Source: Pseudoalteromonas rubra (lineage in GTDB: Bacteria > Pseudomonadota > Gammaproteobacteria > Enterobacterales > Alteromonadaceae). Taken from it: a stretch of DNA of 64,000 nucleotides. This document shows positions 54,402 through 63,860 of the stretch, in pieces. The translations under genes were made by a program, and so were the position numbers. The notes beneath the pieces are model-generated. The model ran no database searches. It was given only the letters and a program-made list of their open reading frames with translations, and had not been told where the DNA came from. The stretch spans positions 2,078,501-2,142,500 of the forward strand of contig NZ_CP045429.1 of NCBI RefSeq assembly GCF_005886805.2. The letters run 5' to 3'. Each line of letters starts with the position of its first letter. The first letter of the stretch is position 1.

Positions 54402-54809
54402 CTAAAACTGTTGTACCACTTTCACAGCATCAGTCACCGAATCGGAAGAGACAAAGCCAATTGTATCTGGGTTCGCTGAGACCATTTTGATGACTTCTGC
54501 GTCATTAGAAACTTCCTTGGGTGGCGTGCCTTTACCAGTAAAGATGAGTTTAGACCAATATGCTTTGAGCTGAGCAGAAGACTTATTGAGTGCCTTGCTG
54601 TTAAACTCGTCAGTGATCGGATTACCGGGTTCTTGTGATACCGGGATTGCTTTATTCCCATTGGAAAAAGACTTCTCTTTGCCAGTAAAAATACGGTTTA
54701 TCGTTGAGGTATCAAAGCTACTGCCGTTGCTAGGGTGAACAATCACGGATACGCCAGCATAAGCGTTAAAAGCTGACGACAATAGCACTGCGTATATTAA
54801 ATTTCTCAT
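54402..54809 (-). CDS. Half-size PstS-like periplasmic binding protein, copy 1
   Basis: This 135-residue protein has a signal peptide (LIYAVLLSSAFNAYA-GVSVIVHPSN). It contains the PBP-like segment AQLKAYWSKLIFTGKGTPPKEV and ends NPDTIGFVSSDSVTDAVKVV. Full PstS proteins are about 320 residues with two lobes; this has about one lobe, so the ligand is doubtful although databases often label such proteins as phosphate-binding. The start at 54809 (GGGGAAATAAC before ATG) begins the signal peptide. It lies 10 bp after a porin gene on the same strand. A paralogue is at 59483-59887. No ABC permease or ATPase is nearby. Confidence 0.85.
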   Translation of the reverse strand: MRNLIYAVLLSSAFNAYAGVSVIVHPSNGSSFDTSTINRIFTGKEKSFSNGNKAIPVSQEPGNPITDEFNSKALNKSSAQLKAYWSKLIFTGKGTPPKEVSNDAEVIKMVSANPDTIGFVSSDSVTDAVKVVQQF

Positions 54810-54819
54810 GTTATTTCCC

Positions 54820-55893
54820 CTAAAAAACCAAATCAACACCGAAAGTGAGTGATTCACTGTCGCCAGCTACTGCCAGTGCAGTCGAGTCATCTTCGACTTT
54901 GTCGTATTGTACTTTGAATGCTGCTGAAGGATGGAAATCCCATCTCACCCCGACGGCACGAGTATCATGTTTTTCCGGGTCGTCTCCATCTTTTTGTTCA
55001 AAATTGGAATACATAATGTATGGGGTGATAGTGTCAAAGCGATAGCCAGCACTGATCATGTAGGTATCTAAATCACCATCAAGGTCCAGTCGGTTAAACT
55101 CAGATAAGATAAAGACATTGCCAAAGTCTGCGTTGGCGGCGAGACCATAAAACTTGCCATCCCGGCTGTCTTTGCCGTTCCAAAGCTCAGGTTCACCATT
55201 ACGAAAACGCTTGTTGGTATAGCGCATGTGGGTGACTCGTAACTCGAGCCAGTCATAGCTGAGTTGTACCACGCCGCCCAAAATATCTTCCCAAATCTCC
55301 CGGGTAGGGGTTTGGAAGAAGAATTCAGACAATAGTTTATTTTCTGTGTCGTCCTCACGTCCTGTGTACACGTTGGCAGAAATACCCCAATCTCCGATTG
55401 CACCGCTGTACAGCAGGTTGGCACCTTCATAATTAAATATCTGCCAGGTATAGTTGTCGGCAGGGGCCCTCATCCACACATACGCATACCCGACATCATA
55501 AAAATCAGAGTAGTAAAACAAAGGTAAACGCTTCTTACCGACCTGAAATGTCCAGTTGTCGTTTATTTCGTATGAGGCATAAGCCCATTCAAATTCTGCG
55601 TCATAATCATTGGCACCTCTGGCGACAATTTGACCTGTGACGCTCAAGCCTTCACCCAGATCGCTGCTTATCTGCAAACCGATCAGGGATTCTGGCGAAA
55701 AGGATAAGTCCTCTTTATAAGCGCTCACAATGGGATAGTCAGCCAGAAAAGTAGGTTCAAGACCGAACTGAGGGACACCCGAACCACTTAACACCTGACC
55801 ACCGGTCATACTGGCGAACCCAGATATGTTAACTTCGGCGTGAAGTGTGGTTGATGCTAACGCTGTGACCAAGAGAGTATATTTTAGTTTCAT
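54820..55893 (-). CDS. Outer-membrane porin-like beta barrel, copy 1
   Basis: This 357-residue protein has a signal peptide (LLVTALASTTLHA-EVNISGFAS) and a barrel ending in a C-terminal Phe (ESLTFGVDLVF), the usual signal for outer-membrane insertion. Strand patterns include LIGLQISSDLGEGLSVTGQIV and FEWAYASYEINDNWTFQVGK. It shares this layout with the porin at 58273-59472. The start at 55893 is preferred; codons upstream encode no signal. It is followed by the half-size binding protein 10 bp later, and preceded on the same strand by a chemoreceptor 183 bp upstream. Confidence 0.85.
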   Translation of the reverse strand: MKLKYTLLVTALASTTLHAEVNISGFASMTGGQVLSGSGVPQFGLEPTFLADYPIVSAYKEDLSFSPESLIGLQISSDLGEGLSVTGQIVARGANDYDAEFEWAYASYEINDNWTFQVGKKRLPLFYYSDFYDVGYAYVWMRAPADNYTWQIFNYEGANLLYSGAIGDWGISANVYTGREDDTENKLLSEFFFQTPTREIWEDILGGVVQLSYDWLELRVTHMRYTNKRFRNGEPELWNGKDSRDGKFYGLAANADFGNVFILSEFNRLDLDGDLDTYMISAGYRFDTITPYIMYSNFEQKDGDDPEKHDTRAVGVRWDFHPSAAFKVQYDKVEDDSTALAVAGDSESLTFGVDLVF

Positions 55894-56031
55894 GGATAGC
55901 TCCGCTAAACTCGTGTTGTTGGCACTGCTAAGTATAGTTATATACTCGAAAAAGAAAGGTTTTTTGATTAAATTATAAGCGCAATTTGGGGTTTTGTTTA
56001 GGGGGCACGATGCCGTGGCCACACGCATTGC

Positions 56032-56051
56032 GCCGGGCTGAATAGCCCGGC
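56032..56051 (-). promoter_or_regulatory. Hairpin between chemoreceptor and porin genes
   Basis: GCCGGGCT (56032-56039), loop GAAT, AGCCCGGC (56044-56051). It lies 25 bp past the chemoreceptor stop on the minus strand. There is no T run on the minus strand, so it may end transcription only partly or act on RNA stability. Confidence 0.45.
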
Positions 56052-56076
56052 TAAAGCACTATCTGACTCGCTAAGT

Positions 56077-57696
56077 TTATAGCTTGAACTGGCTGGTCGC
56101 GGAAACTAACCGATCTGAAGCCTGATGTAGTCTGTGAGAAACATCATCCAGGTCAGTAAAGGATGCGTTAACCTGTTTCTGTCCTTCATTCATCTTTTCA
56201 ATCGTATCGGCAACCTGGGCAGCAACAGAGCTCTGTTGTTCTGTAGCCGACGCAATTTGGTTGTTCATTAGCGTAATGTTGGCAATTTTACTTTGGATCT
56301 CTTCTAATGCCTGTCCGGCTTTTAGTGCTCTGGATTCATTGCTGCTTGCCTGTTCATCGGCCTGGCTCATCATTTTCACGCTACGTTCAGCAGCATTTTG
56401 CAATGAGTCGAGCATTGTGCGTATTTCTGTCGTCGCATCCCCTGTGCGAGAGGCCAGCGTACGCACTTCATCGGCCACCACAGCAAAGCCCCGGCCTTGT
56501 TCACCTGCTCGGGCAGCTTCGATTGCGGCATTGAGCGCAAGCAAATTGGTTTGCTCTGCGATTGAACTGATCACATCCAAAATGGATGAGACATTGCCGG
56601 TGCCTTTTGCAAGATCATTGACCGCCTCGGCTGCTTCGCCAATCTGTTGGTTCAGCTCTTTCGAGTTAGCAATGGTATCGGTTACCGCTGAAAGCCCATT
56701 ATGTGCTTCTTGCTCGGTTTCATGCGCTGCGGTGTTCGCCGCAGATGCAGAGTCGCTTATGCTGTCGATGGACTGAATCAGCTCATTAATCGACTGTTGT
56801 GTTTGCGCCGCCTGGGCTGATTGCTGATCTGTCACTCTTCTTACTTTTTCAGTGCTGTGTACCAACTTTTCTGAGGTATCTAGGAGTGGTTGAGAGACGG
56901 ACATAACACCATTAATAGCAGTAGTCAGTGTGTCCATAAATTTATTGAAGTTAAGCGCCGTGCGACCTAGTTCATCGTCACCGAGTACTTCAATGCGCTG
57001 ATTCAAATCACCGTGTCCATCTGCCAGTTCACTTAATGAGCTACGTAGTTCATTGGCTGTGAAACTGATATTGCGAGCAACGGACAGTGCCACAATCACA
57101 AGCAGAATCGTCAGTACCACGCCTGACTGTATTGACAGCCACAATCCGTCATTACCACTTTCGTATGCCTTTCTTATGGTGCTCTGAAATAATTCGTCGA
57201 CGCTTTTTTGATAGGCTGTCAGGCCGTTTTCAGCTTTTTCAAACAGGTCTGATTTTTGTTTCGCAAGCGTTGGAAGTGTACTGAAGTCAATGGTGTCATT
57301 GATCATACCTTGTGCAAGCCGTTCAGACAGCGTTTTGTATTCGGCAATGACTTCGAGCTGGTTTTTTATCAGTGTACTGTTTTCAACATCTAATACGCGC
57401 AGCTCATCGAGGTTTGCTTTCAGATCTTGCACTGTTTGCAAGGCCTGATTCATAACGTCGTTGTCAGCAAACGAGACCGCCTGACTGAACAGCTCATCTG
57501 CCCGACGGATGAGAACACTGTTAATTGTGGACAGTTGAACTGTTTTGTAAATTTGCCGTTCTAGCAGTACAAGCTCTTTTTGAGTGTTCTGGAAGGCAAA
57601 GAAATTAATGAGCAGGTTAGCAGTGAATACGGAGACAGACAGAGCAACAATCAAACTTATTTTGTAAAACAGTGGTAGGTTTTTAAACCAATGCAT
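56077..57696 (-). CDS. Methyl-accepting chemotaxis protein
   Basis: This 539-residue receptor has TM1 (about 10-32), a periplasmic helical domain (about 33-185, 4HB-like by pattern), TM2 (about 187-205), a HAMP domain (about 207-265, [21 protein letters not shown]) and a signalling domain with the hairpin tip [37 protein letters not shown]. It would transmit a ligand signal to CheA/CheW. It heads a minus-strand series with a porin and a half-size binding protein, and a paralogous porin/binding-protein pair diverges from its promoter region. It may read ligand delivered by these binding proteins, which is inference. Confidence 0.95.
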   Translation of the reverse strand: MHWFKNLPLFYKISLIVALSVSVFTANLLINFFAFQNTQKELVLLERQIYKTVQLSTINSVLIRRADELFSQAVSFADNDVMNQALQTVQDLKANLDELRVLDVENSTLIKNQLEVIAEYKTLSERLAQGMINDTIDFSTLPTLAKQKSDLFEKAENGLTAYQKSVDELFQSTIRKAYESGNDGLWLSIQSGVVLTILLVIVALSVARNISFTANELRSSLSELADGHGDLNQRIEVLGDDELGRTALNFNKFMDTLTTAINGVMSVSQPLLDTSEKLVHSTEKVRRVTDQQSAQAAQTQQSINELIQSIDSISDSASAANTAAHETEQEAHNGLSAVTDTIANSKELNQQIGEAAEAVNDLAKGTGNVSSILDVISSIAEQTNLLALNAAIEAARAGEQGRGFAVVADEVRTLASRTGDATTEIRTMLDSLQNAAERSVKMMSQADEQASSNESRALKAGQALEEIQSKIANITLMNNQIASATEQQSSVAAQVADTIEKMNEGQKQVNASFTDLDDVSHRLHQASDRLVSATSQFKL

Positions 57697-58272
57697 AACC
57701 GAGTTCCCCAGTATTAAAACACCAAACTATCAACTGAATGACTGCCTGTACCTGCACAGGCGCGATGCGAGTCCAACACAGTAACAAGTCTTAGCCATAA
57801 ACGCCCAATTTGCCAATTGTTTGTAAAAATTAAATAAAAAAGGGATGACCTAGCCTGTCTTATATTGTCAGAGGTATTGTCAGAGGCTTGTATAGGTCTG
57901 TGTGTACGGCACTGTAATTTACACACCTTGCCCAAGCCTCGTGACTTTGTAGCAGTGCAATGTGACTTCAGGAACAAGTGGTTATATGTCTTTAACTGTA
58001 TGAAATATAATGGCTTTAAACCTATATTAAATCCGCTTATCTCAGTATTCGTTGCTGTTAAGAGGCGCTCAGACGCATGGATGTTGTGAGAACAGGTTAT
58101 GGTTAACCTGTACGTTGTCCTGTTGACGACAGCGTGAGAGGCTGACCAGAGCTGATATTACCTGCATCAGGAAATTAAAATATCCTTGCTAGCAAAAGGA
58201 TTAACTTGCGCTACGGTTAAAAGGCGTTATGTAACTCTGCGCGCACTGAAAGACTAACGGGTAGGACTAACT
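57697..58272. promoter_or_regulatory. Divergent control region between chemoreceptor and porin 2
   Basis: No credible gene lies in these 576 bp. The 12-bp unit TATTGTCAGAGG is repeated in tandem at 57863-57886. An inverted repeat ACAGGTTA/TAACCTGT with a 4-bp centre is at 58092-58111. Both could be regulator sites for the two divergent transcripts; neither matches an operator I can name. A 74-codon frame at 57865-58089 has no ribosome site and looks random. Confidence 0.4.
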
Positions 58273-59472
58273 ATGAACTGTAATTATGCTTTGAAGTGGG
58301 TAATTGGAGGCGCGTTGGTGACGAGCAGTTTCGCCAGCTACGCCGACGTCGTATTTAATGGCTTTGCTTCTCTCAGGGCGACTGCCGCCGATAGTGATGG
58401 GGGCACGTCACCATTTGAGACACTTGAGGGGAATGGCGATATCTCGTTTTCTGACGAGTCTCTGTTTGCGCTTCAGGCACGAGCGGATCTGGGCGGTGGC
58501 CTCAGCGCGACTGTTCAGCTGCTCGCTGAAGGTAAAGGCGATTTTGACGCAGAAGCGAGGTGGGCGTACGTTAGTTACGAAATTAACCCACAGCATACTA
58601 TCAGCATGGGACGCTTCGCCAATCCAAGCTTTTACCAATCTGAGTACCAAAATGTTGGCTATACACACAACTTTGGTCGTTTGCCCAAAGCGGTCTACAT
58701 TGGATTTGATTTCACCACAATTGAAGGGGTGTCTTTAGACAGTAACTTTATTTTTGGCGATTATGCATTGTCGACCAAAGTACTGTACGGTAGCTGGCGC
58801 GGTACGACCTTTCTGGCCGCAACACAGCAGGACGAATCTTTTGGCTTTAAAGATGAACTGTCTGTAAGGCTAGAATTATCCAAAGACTGGTGGACCGTGT
58901 ACGGTGGCTTTTTCATAGTCGAAATAGAAGGCGGTACGGTCGACACCAATGCGATCCTTGGAGGAGCTCAGGGAGCAATCGAACTGGCTAAGTCTCAGGG
59001 AGCAACAGAGCAACAGGTTCAGGCGTTTAAAGATGCGGTTGTTTGGGATGGCAAAAATGGCCTGTATGGTTACACCGGGTTTCATATAGATTACGACCGC
59101 ATCATTCTGGATGTGGAATATGCCGACTATGGAGTTGAAGACTCAAGTGATGGATTTAATCAGGTCTGGTATACCGCAATTGGTTATCGTGTAGTCGATA
59201 ATGTTATCGTCACAGTACATCACGAAAGGTTTTTGCAAGATAACAAAGACTTGGATTTCCTCAATGGCGTAGATCAGCCAACTTTGAGAGCGACCGGGGT
59301 TGCGATTCGAAATAACCTGGCAATGCGAGAATTTGATGGTGTCGGCCTGTCTGTCAGATACGATTTCCATCCTAATGCAGCGTTGAAGTTTCAGTATGTA
59401 AGCGGTGAAGACTCCCGGCCTTCAGTCGGAGACTATTCGATTTGGACCGCGGGCGTCGATTTGGTCTTTTGA
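58273..59472 (+). CDS. Outer-membrane porin-like beta barrel, copy 2
   Basis: This 399-residue protein has a signal peptide (VIGGALVTSSFASYA-DVVFNGFAS) and a barrel ending IWTAGVDLVF. It is paralogous to the porin at 54820-55893: SLFALQARADLGGGLSATVQLL and ARWAYVSYEINPQHTISMGR align with the corresponding strands there. It is about 40 residues longer, with an inserted loop near residues 215-260 (GAQGAIELAKSQGATEQQVQ) that looks helical. It is followed 10 bp later by the second half-size binding protein, so the pair is duplicated as a unit. Confidence 0.87.
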   Translation: MNCNYALKWVIGGALVTSSFASYADVVFNGFASLRATAADSDGGTSPFETLEGNGDISFSDESLFALQARADLGGGLSATVQLLAEGKGDFDAEARWAYVSYEINPQHTISMGRFANPSFYQSEYQNVGYTHNFGRLPKAVYIGFDFTTIEGVSLDSNFIFGDYALSTKVLYGSWRGTTFLAATQQDESFGFKDELSVRLELSKDWWTVYGGFFIVEIEGGTVDTNAILGGAQGAIELAKSQGATEQQVQAFKDAVVWDGKNGLYGYTGFHIDYDRIILDVEYADYGVEDSSDGFNQVWYTAIGYRVVDNVIVTVHHERFLQDNKDLDFLNGVDQPTLRATGVAIRNNLAMREFDGVGLSVRYDFHPNAALKFQYVSGEDSRPSVGDYSIWTAGVDLVF

Positions 59473-59482
59473 GGGGAAAGTA

Positions 59483-59887
59483 ATGAAAGCGATTATATTT
59501 ACGGGCTTGATCGGCTTGTCTTCTTCATGCTGGGCTGTTGATGTCGTTGTCCATCCTTCAAATACGGCTGCGTTAGACAAGAATCAGATAGAGCAGATAT
59601 TCTTGGGTAAGTTAAAAACCTTTAATGGTGCAGGTAAAGCCGTGCCAGTCAGTCAGTCCGATACAAGTGCTGCCAGTGAAGAGTTCTACAGCAAAGTGAT
59701 CGGTCGCAGTGCTAGCCAGTTAAAAGCCTACTGGTCTAAGCTCCTGTTTACCGGTAAAGGACAACCGCCAAAAAAGCTGGCCAATGATCAGGAAGTGCTG
59801 GATATGGTGAAAGGAGACGCCAGTATTATCGGTTATGTTACCAGTGGTAGTGCGGATGACAGTGTCAGGGTTATCGCCTCTTTTTAA
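59483..59887 (+). CDS. Half-size PstS-like periplasmic binding protein, copy 2
   Basis: This 134-residue protein has a signal peptide (IIFTGLIGLSSSCWA-VDVVVHPSN). It aligns over its full length with the protein at 54402-54809: VHPSN, IFLGKLKTFNGAGKAVPVSQ, QLKAYWSKLLFTGKGQPPKK and IIGYVTSGSADDSVRV. GAGGGGAAAG precedes the ATG at 59483, 10 bp after the porin. The stop overlaps, by two bases, the stop of the convergent gene at 59884. Like copy 1 it is about half the length of PstS. Confidence 0.87.
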   Translation: MKAIIFTGLIGLSSSCWAVDVVVHPSNTAALDKNQIEQIFLGKLKTFNGAGKAVPVSQSDTSAASEEFYSKVIGRSASQLKAYWSKLLFTGKGQPPKKLANDQEVLDMVKGDASIIGYVTSGSADDSVRVIASF

Positions 59888-60681
59888 CGTAACAGGTCAT
59901 GAAACTGATCAACCACGTTTGAGTACAGGAAGCTTTGTTCCAGCAAAGCTTCCATGAGGCCTTCTTTCTGTGCTTTTATGATTGCGGCTTCCAGCTCTGA
60001 TTTATAGGGCAGGCAGGCGCTTTGGTTAGAAAGCACTAAGTAAACAGGATTGATATGCACGGGCTCCGGGAGCATGGCCAGTGGCAGAACTTGCGCGCTG
60101 TAGAGGTTCAGCCAGCTACTGATGGCCTGCCACTGAGGCGCAATAAAGTAGTCGATACGTTTCATGGACAGCATCTTTAGTGCTTTCTCAACGCTGTCTG
60201 CAGTAGTGAGGGTAAGCTGAGTCAGGTCAAAGCCTGTGTGACTTTGAGTCGCTGATTTTTCGCCGCGCAAGGTAGCGCCTCTGAGCGGGATAAGCTCTGT
60301 CATGTTAGTGAGGGATATTTCCTCACGTCGATAGAATACACTGTGAGCTGAGGTGGTTAAGGCAGGCTTCAGGTAGGTAAACCACTCACGCGGATAGTCC
60401 GTACTTTGCAGCCCAACCAGCATGTCTATGTGGCCGTCTTTGGCCCATTGTATTGCCCTCAGCCAGGGCATAGGCTTAGTCACTTCAATTTGCGTGTGTG
60501 CAGGCAAAACTTGTCGTACAAAATCAAATCCAATGCCACGCAACTTGTCTTCATGGATAGCGTAACTAATTGGCGGGGCATCCGGACTGCCTCCCATGCG
60601 CATTAAGTTACACATTGCAAAGCTCGGAGCACTAACAAAAAAGCAAAACAAAAAGGTTGTTAAATTCGCATTATTCCACAC
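59884..60681 (-). CDS. Periplasmic solute-binding protein, family 3 (orphan)
   Basis: This 265-residue protein has an N-terminal signal peptide (FLFCFFVSAPSFA) and a family-3 (SBP_bac_3) fold: SYAIHEDKLRGIGFDFVRQVL, a lobe with IQWAKDGHIDMLVGL, WFTYLKPALTTSAHSVFYR and the hinge strand. The family binds amino acids and related polar compounds. The start is GTG at 60681, with only a weak ribosome site. No transporter is adjacent. It diverges from the TPR histidine kinase at 60940, so it may act as its sensory partner; this is inference. Confidence 0.85.
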   Translation of the reverse strand: MWNNANLTTFLFCFFVSAPSFAMCNLMRMGGSPDAPPISYAIHEDKLRGIGFDFVRQVLPAHTQIEVTKPMPWLRAIQWAKDGHIDMLVGLQSTDYPREWFTYLKPALTTSAHSVFYRREEISLTNMTELIPLRGATLRGEKSATQSHTGFDLTQLTLTTADSVEKALKMLSMKRIDYFIAPQWQAISSWLNLYSAQVLPLAMLPEPVHINPVYLVLSNQSACLPYKSELEAAIIKAQKEGLMEALLEQSFLYSNVVDQFHDLLR

Positions 60682-60939
60682 AACTTTGCCAGATAAACGT
60701 GAGTACTTGCTGGTATAAGTTATAGCTCAGTTTCGGTGATTTTTCTTGATGAACTGTGCCGCATAAGGTGATTGATGCCTCACAAAAAAGGGTAATCAAG
60801 CTGTCAATGACCATCCAGGTCACTGGGAGCCTTAGAAGTCTGGTAGAGGCGGCAACGCAACTTCATTGAATTATACTAACATATTCAATAACAGAGATGA
60901 GCCTTCTTAACATCTGAAGTAAGGGAAACGGGTGGTTAT

Positions 60940-63741
60940 ATGTCCGAAAACACCGCTGATTTGAAATATCTGGTGTGCTTTGTTGTGTGCCTGACATTCA
61001 GTGTGGCCTCAGTCGCTCAAACGTCTTTATCGGCCGAGCTGATGGCAGAAAAGATAGCAAGCGCAGAAGGGGATGAAAAGGTTGAAGCAATTATAGACTT
61101 TGTTTCACAACATTCTCACTTTCATACCGCTCAGTCACTCGCCTATGGGCAGATTGGATTATCCCTTCTGGTGGACAACCCTAACGATGACCAAAGTGCT
61201 CGGCTATTGAGTCATCTGGCACGTGCTCATATTTCAAAACGTGAGCTCAGTCAGGCCAAAAAGTTGTCAGAGCGAGCGTATATATTGGCAGCACAAAGTC
61301 GTATAGAGGAAAATCAAATATTGGCCAAACTGGTCTCTGCGGACGTTGCTACGCGACAGCAGAATGTTGATATTGCGGAAGCTGATCTTGTTACCGCTAT
61401 GCAGTTAGCAACGAAGATAGGCCATGACAGGTATCTCGCTCGCGCCTATCAGTATTCGGGTACGCTCAATATTCAGCGTATGCGTTTTGACGACGCCTTG
61501 GCTGACTTTCTTCACAGCCTGAACTTGTTCCGCAAATTACAGGATAACCACAGAGCATCTTCAGTACATCAAAGTCTGGCTTCTTTGTACAGAAGATTGA
61601 ACCTCTATGAAAAGGTGTTGTTTCATCAAAACAAGGCCATCCAGATTGCAACAGAGCTGAATGATGAAAGAAAGCTGGCAATTTATTACAGTAACATGGG
61701 TACTTATTTTGAAGAGATTGATGACTTTCCCAATGCCATCGACATGCACCTTAAATCACTTGCCTATAAAGAAGCACTAGGCTATAGCATGGGCATGATC
61801 CACACCTACAATCGCCTCGGCTCTGTGTATCGGTTAGCGGGCGATTATAGCAATGCTGAAAGCAGCCTGATGGAAGCCTTGAATCTGAAACAAGCGACCA
61901 ATCGCTTTGACACGAACATTTCGACCTATCTGGATCTGGGGCGTTTGTATATAGATACAGGTGAGCTGAAAAAAGCCGACGCGTATCTTAATAAAAGTTT
62001 GCCGCTGTATCTGGGCTCCCCCTGGGAAGACCGCATTGCTGAGATTTATCAGGCGTTTGCGCAGTTGTCGTTGCGGCGGGGAGCTACTCAGCAAGCAATC
62101 GGTGAGTATCTTAGAGCCATTGAAATAGCCACTGAACATCAAAGAGATGCCCGAGTGATGCAATATCAGCGTGAACTCGCGAAAGTCTACGAACAGGCCG
62201 GGCAACCTGAGCAGGCTGTTTATTATCTGAATGCCTATTTAGTGAATCAAAGTGTATGGGAAAACAGGAACAACCAGTATCGGCTTAGCGCATTAAGTGT
62301 CGAGTTCGATGTGGAAGAAAAGGAACGTGAAATTGCTGAACTGGTACAAGAAAATCGCATTAAAGACTTACAGATAGAAAAACAGGCATTTCAAAAGGGG
62401 GTCGTTTTTATTGCCTTGCTGCTGGTATTTGGCACTGTGTTTTTCTTGTATTTTTGGTATAGCAAGAATAAACAGCTAAAAATCGAGCAGCTGGCGTTAA
62501 AGCAGGTGAGTGGTGCTAAAGAGCGACTCAGTCTGGCGCTATGGGGGAGTGGTGATGAGCTATGGGACTGGGATTTGGCAGCGGGCGTGATTACACGAGA
62601 CAACCAACAGAGTAAATTGCAACTACCTGCTGCCGAGGTTGGCTCTGATCTCAGCGTCATAAAAGCATCCGTACACCCTGAAGACTATCCTGAATTAGAA
62701 CAGGCATTTAATAAGCACCTGGAGGGGGAAACAGAATTCTATGAAGTGAGCTATCGAGTGAAAACCACTCAGGGGGACTGGCTTTGGGTATTAGATCGGG
62801 GAAAAGTGACAACCCGGCATGAGAGTGGAGCGGCCGTCAGAGCGTGCGGTACAATCAAGGATATCTCAGCACTTAAGCGCACGGAGCTTGCTCTGGCTGA
62901 ACTGAATAAATCCCTTGAAGAGCGTGTTGAGGAGCGGACCGAACGCTTAAAACAATCCCGGGATGAGCTGGCCAACACACTGGAAACGCTGACCAGGACG
63001 CAGTCGACGCTGGTCGAAGCACAAAAGATGGCCTCACTTGGGCGTCTGGTCAGTGGCGTTTCTCATGAGCTCAATACGCCTTTGGGCACTACGGTTACAG
63101 CCTGCTCAGTGCTGACTCAGGCGCTGTCTGGATTTAAGGACAAACTGGCGCAAAGCAAACTGACCTTAAGTGATACACACGCGTTTGTTGACGTGTCCGA
63201 GTCCAGTGCACAGCTGATAGAGAGCAATACAACGCGGGCGGCACAATTAGTAAGGCGATTTAAGCAGGCATCTGCCCACGAATACACCAGCAATCATGAC
63301 CGTGTTGAGTTAAAGGTATTCCTTGATGCCTTTGTTGCGTGCCATGTTAGCAAATCAGTAAGCCTCAATGTTGACTGTCCCGCGTCTCTTACTGTGCGCT
63401 TAAATAAACAGGCGCTGGAGCGGGTGTTAGAAGACTTACTTATGAATGCGATACAGCATGGGTTTGATTCATCTTATGGGGACGTTTGGATCACATTAAT
63501 ATATGATGAAGCGCAGATTAAACTGAGTTTTAAAGATGCAGGGAAGGGCATCTCAGACGACACACTGGCACACATTTTCGAGCCATTTCACACCACCGCC
63601 CGGCACCAGGGTAATGTAGGGCTGGGTCTTTATATGGTGTTTAATTTGGTCACTTTTGTATTGAACGGGGAAATTAAGTGTATCTCGGGCCCTGATAAGG
63701 GTTGCCTGTTTGAAATGGTTTTTCCGGCAGAAATGACTTAG
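60940..63741 (+). CDS. TPR-PAS sensor histidine kinase
   Basis: This 933-residue protein has an N-terminal hydrophobic signal or anchor (about 10-28), about eight tetratricopeptide-like helical repeats (about 75-440; for example IYYSNMGTYFEEIDDFPNAI and TYLDLGRLYIDTGELKKADA), a coiled segment, one membrane helix (about 487-507), a PAS fold (about 525-650), a coiled coil (about 655-700), the H-box with His709 (SGVSHELNTPLGTT), and an ATPase domain with N-box LLMNAIQHGF and GLGLYMVFNLV. The TPR part would lie in the periplasm. No receiver domain or response regulator gene is present after it. AAGGGAAAC is upstream of the ATG. Confidence 0.93.
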   Translation: MSENTADLKYLVCFVVCLTFSVASVAQTSLSAELMAEKIASAEGDEKVEAIIDFVSQHSHFHTAQSLAYGQIGLSLLVDNPNDDQSARLLSHLARAHISKRELSQAKKLSERAYILAAQSRIEENQILAKLVSADVATRQQNVDIAEADLVTAMQLATKIGHDRYLARAYQYSGTLNIQRMRFDDALADFLHSLNLFRKLQDNHRASSVHQSLASLYRRLNLYEKVLFHQNKAIQIATELNDERKLAIYYSNMGTYFEEIDDFPNAIDMHLKSLAYKEALGYSMGMIHTYNRLGSVYRLAGDYSNAESSLMEALNLKQATNRFDTNISTYLDLGRLYIDTGELKKADAYLNKSLPLYLGSPWEDRIAEIYQAFAQLSLRRGATQQAIGEYLRAIEIATEHQRDARVMQYQRELAKVYEQAGQPEQAVYYLNAYLVNQSVWENRNNQYRLSALSVEFDVEEKEREIAELVQENRIKDLQIEKQAFQKGVVFIALLLVFGTVFFLYFWYSKNKQLKIEQLALKQVSGAKERLSLALWGSGDELWDWDLAAGVITRDNQQSKLQLPAAEVGSDLSVIKASVHPEDYPELEQAFNKHLEGETEFYEVSYRVKTTQGDWLWVLDRGKVTTRHESGAAVRACGTIKDISALKRTELALAELNKSLEERVEERTERLKQSRDELANTLETLTRTQSTLVEAQKMASLGRLVSGVSHELNTPLGTTVTACSVLTQALSGFKDKLAQSKLTLSDTHAFVDVSESSAQLIESNTTRAAQLVRRFKQASAHEYTSNHDRVELKVFLDAFVACHVSKSVSLNVDCPASLTVRLNKQALERVLEDLLMNAIQHGFDSSYGDVWITLIYDEAQIKLSFKDAGKGISDDTLAHIFEPFHTTARHQGNVGLGLYMVFNLVTFVLNGEIKCISGPDKGCLFEMVFPAEMT

Positions 63742-63860
63742 TCCGGGTTGCGACAAGGTCACCTTATTTTGTGGCAGATTTAAGCACACAGCGATTGACA
63801 CACACGGATAAAATAGGTCACTGTGTTTGCACCTAAATTATATACGGAAAGGAAATCAGC

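Noticed and set aside
54402..54809. Treating the short PstS-like protein as a truncated pseudogene
   Set aside because: A second protein of the same length at 59483-59887 aligns end to end, both have signal peptides and ribosome sites, so the short form is a real type.
55894..56028. Upstream extension of porin 1 by 45 codons
   Set aside because: The signal peptide starts at the ATG at 55893; the extension has no export features.
57865..58089. 74-codon frame between the chemoreceptor and porin 2
   Set aside because: No ribosome site, no protein-like features, and it lies in a divergent promoter region.
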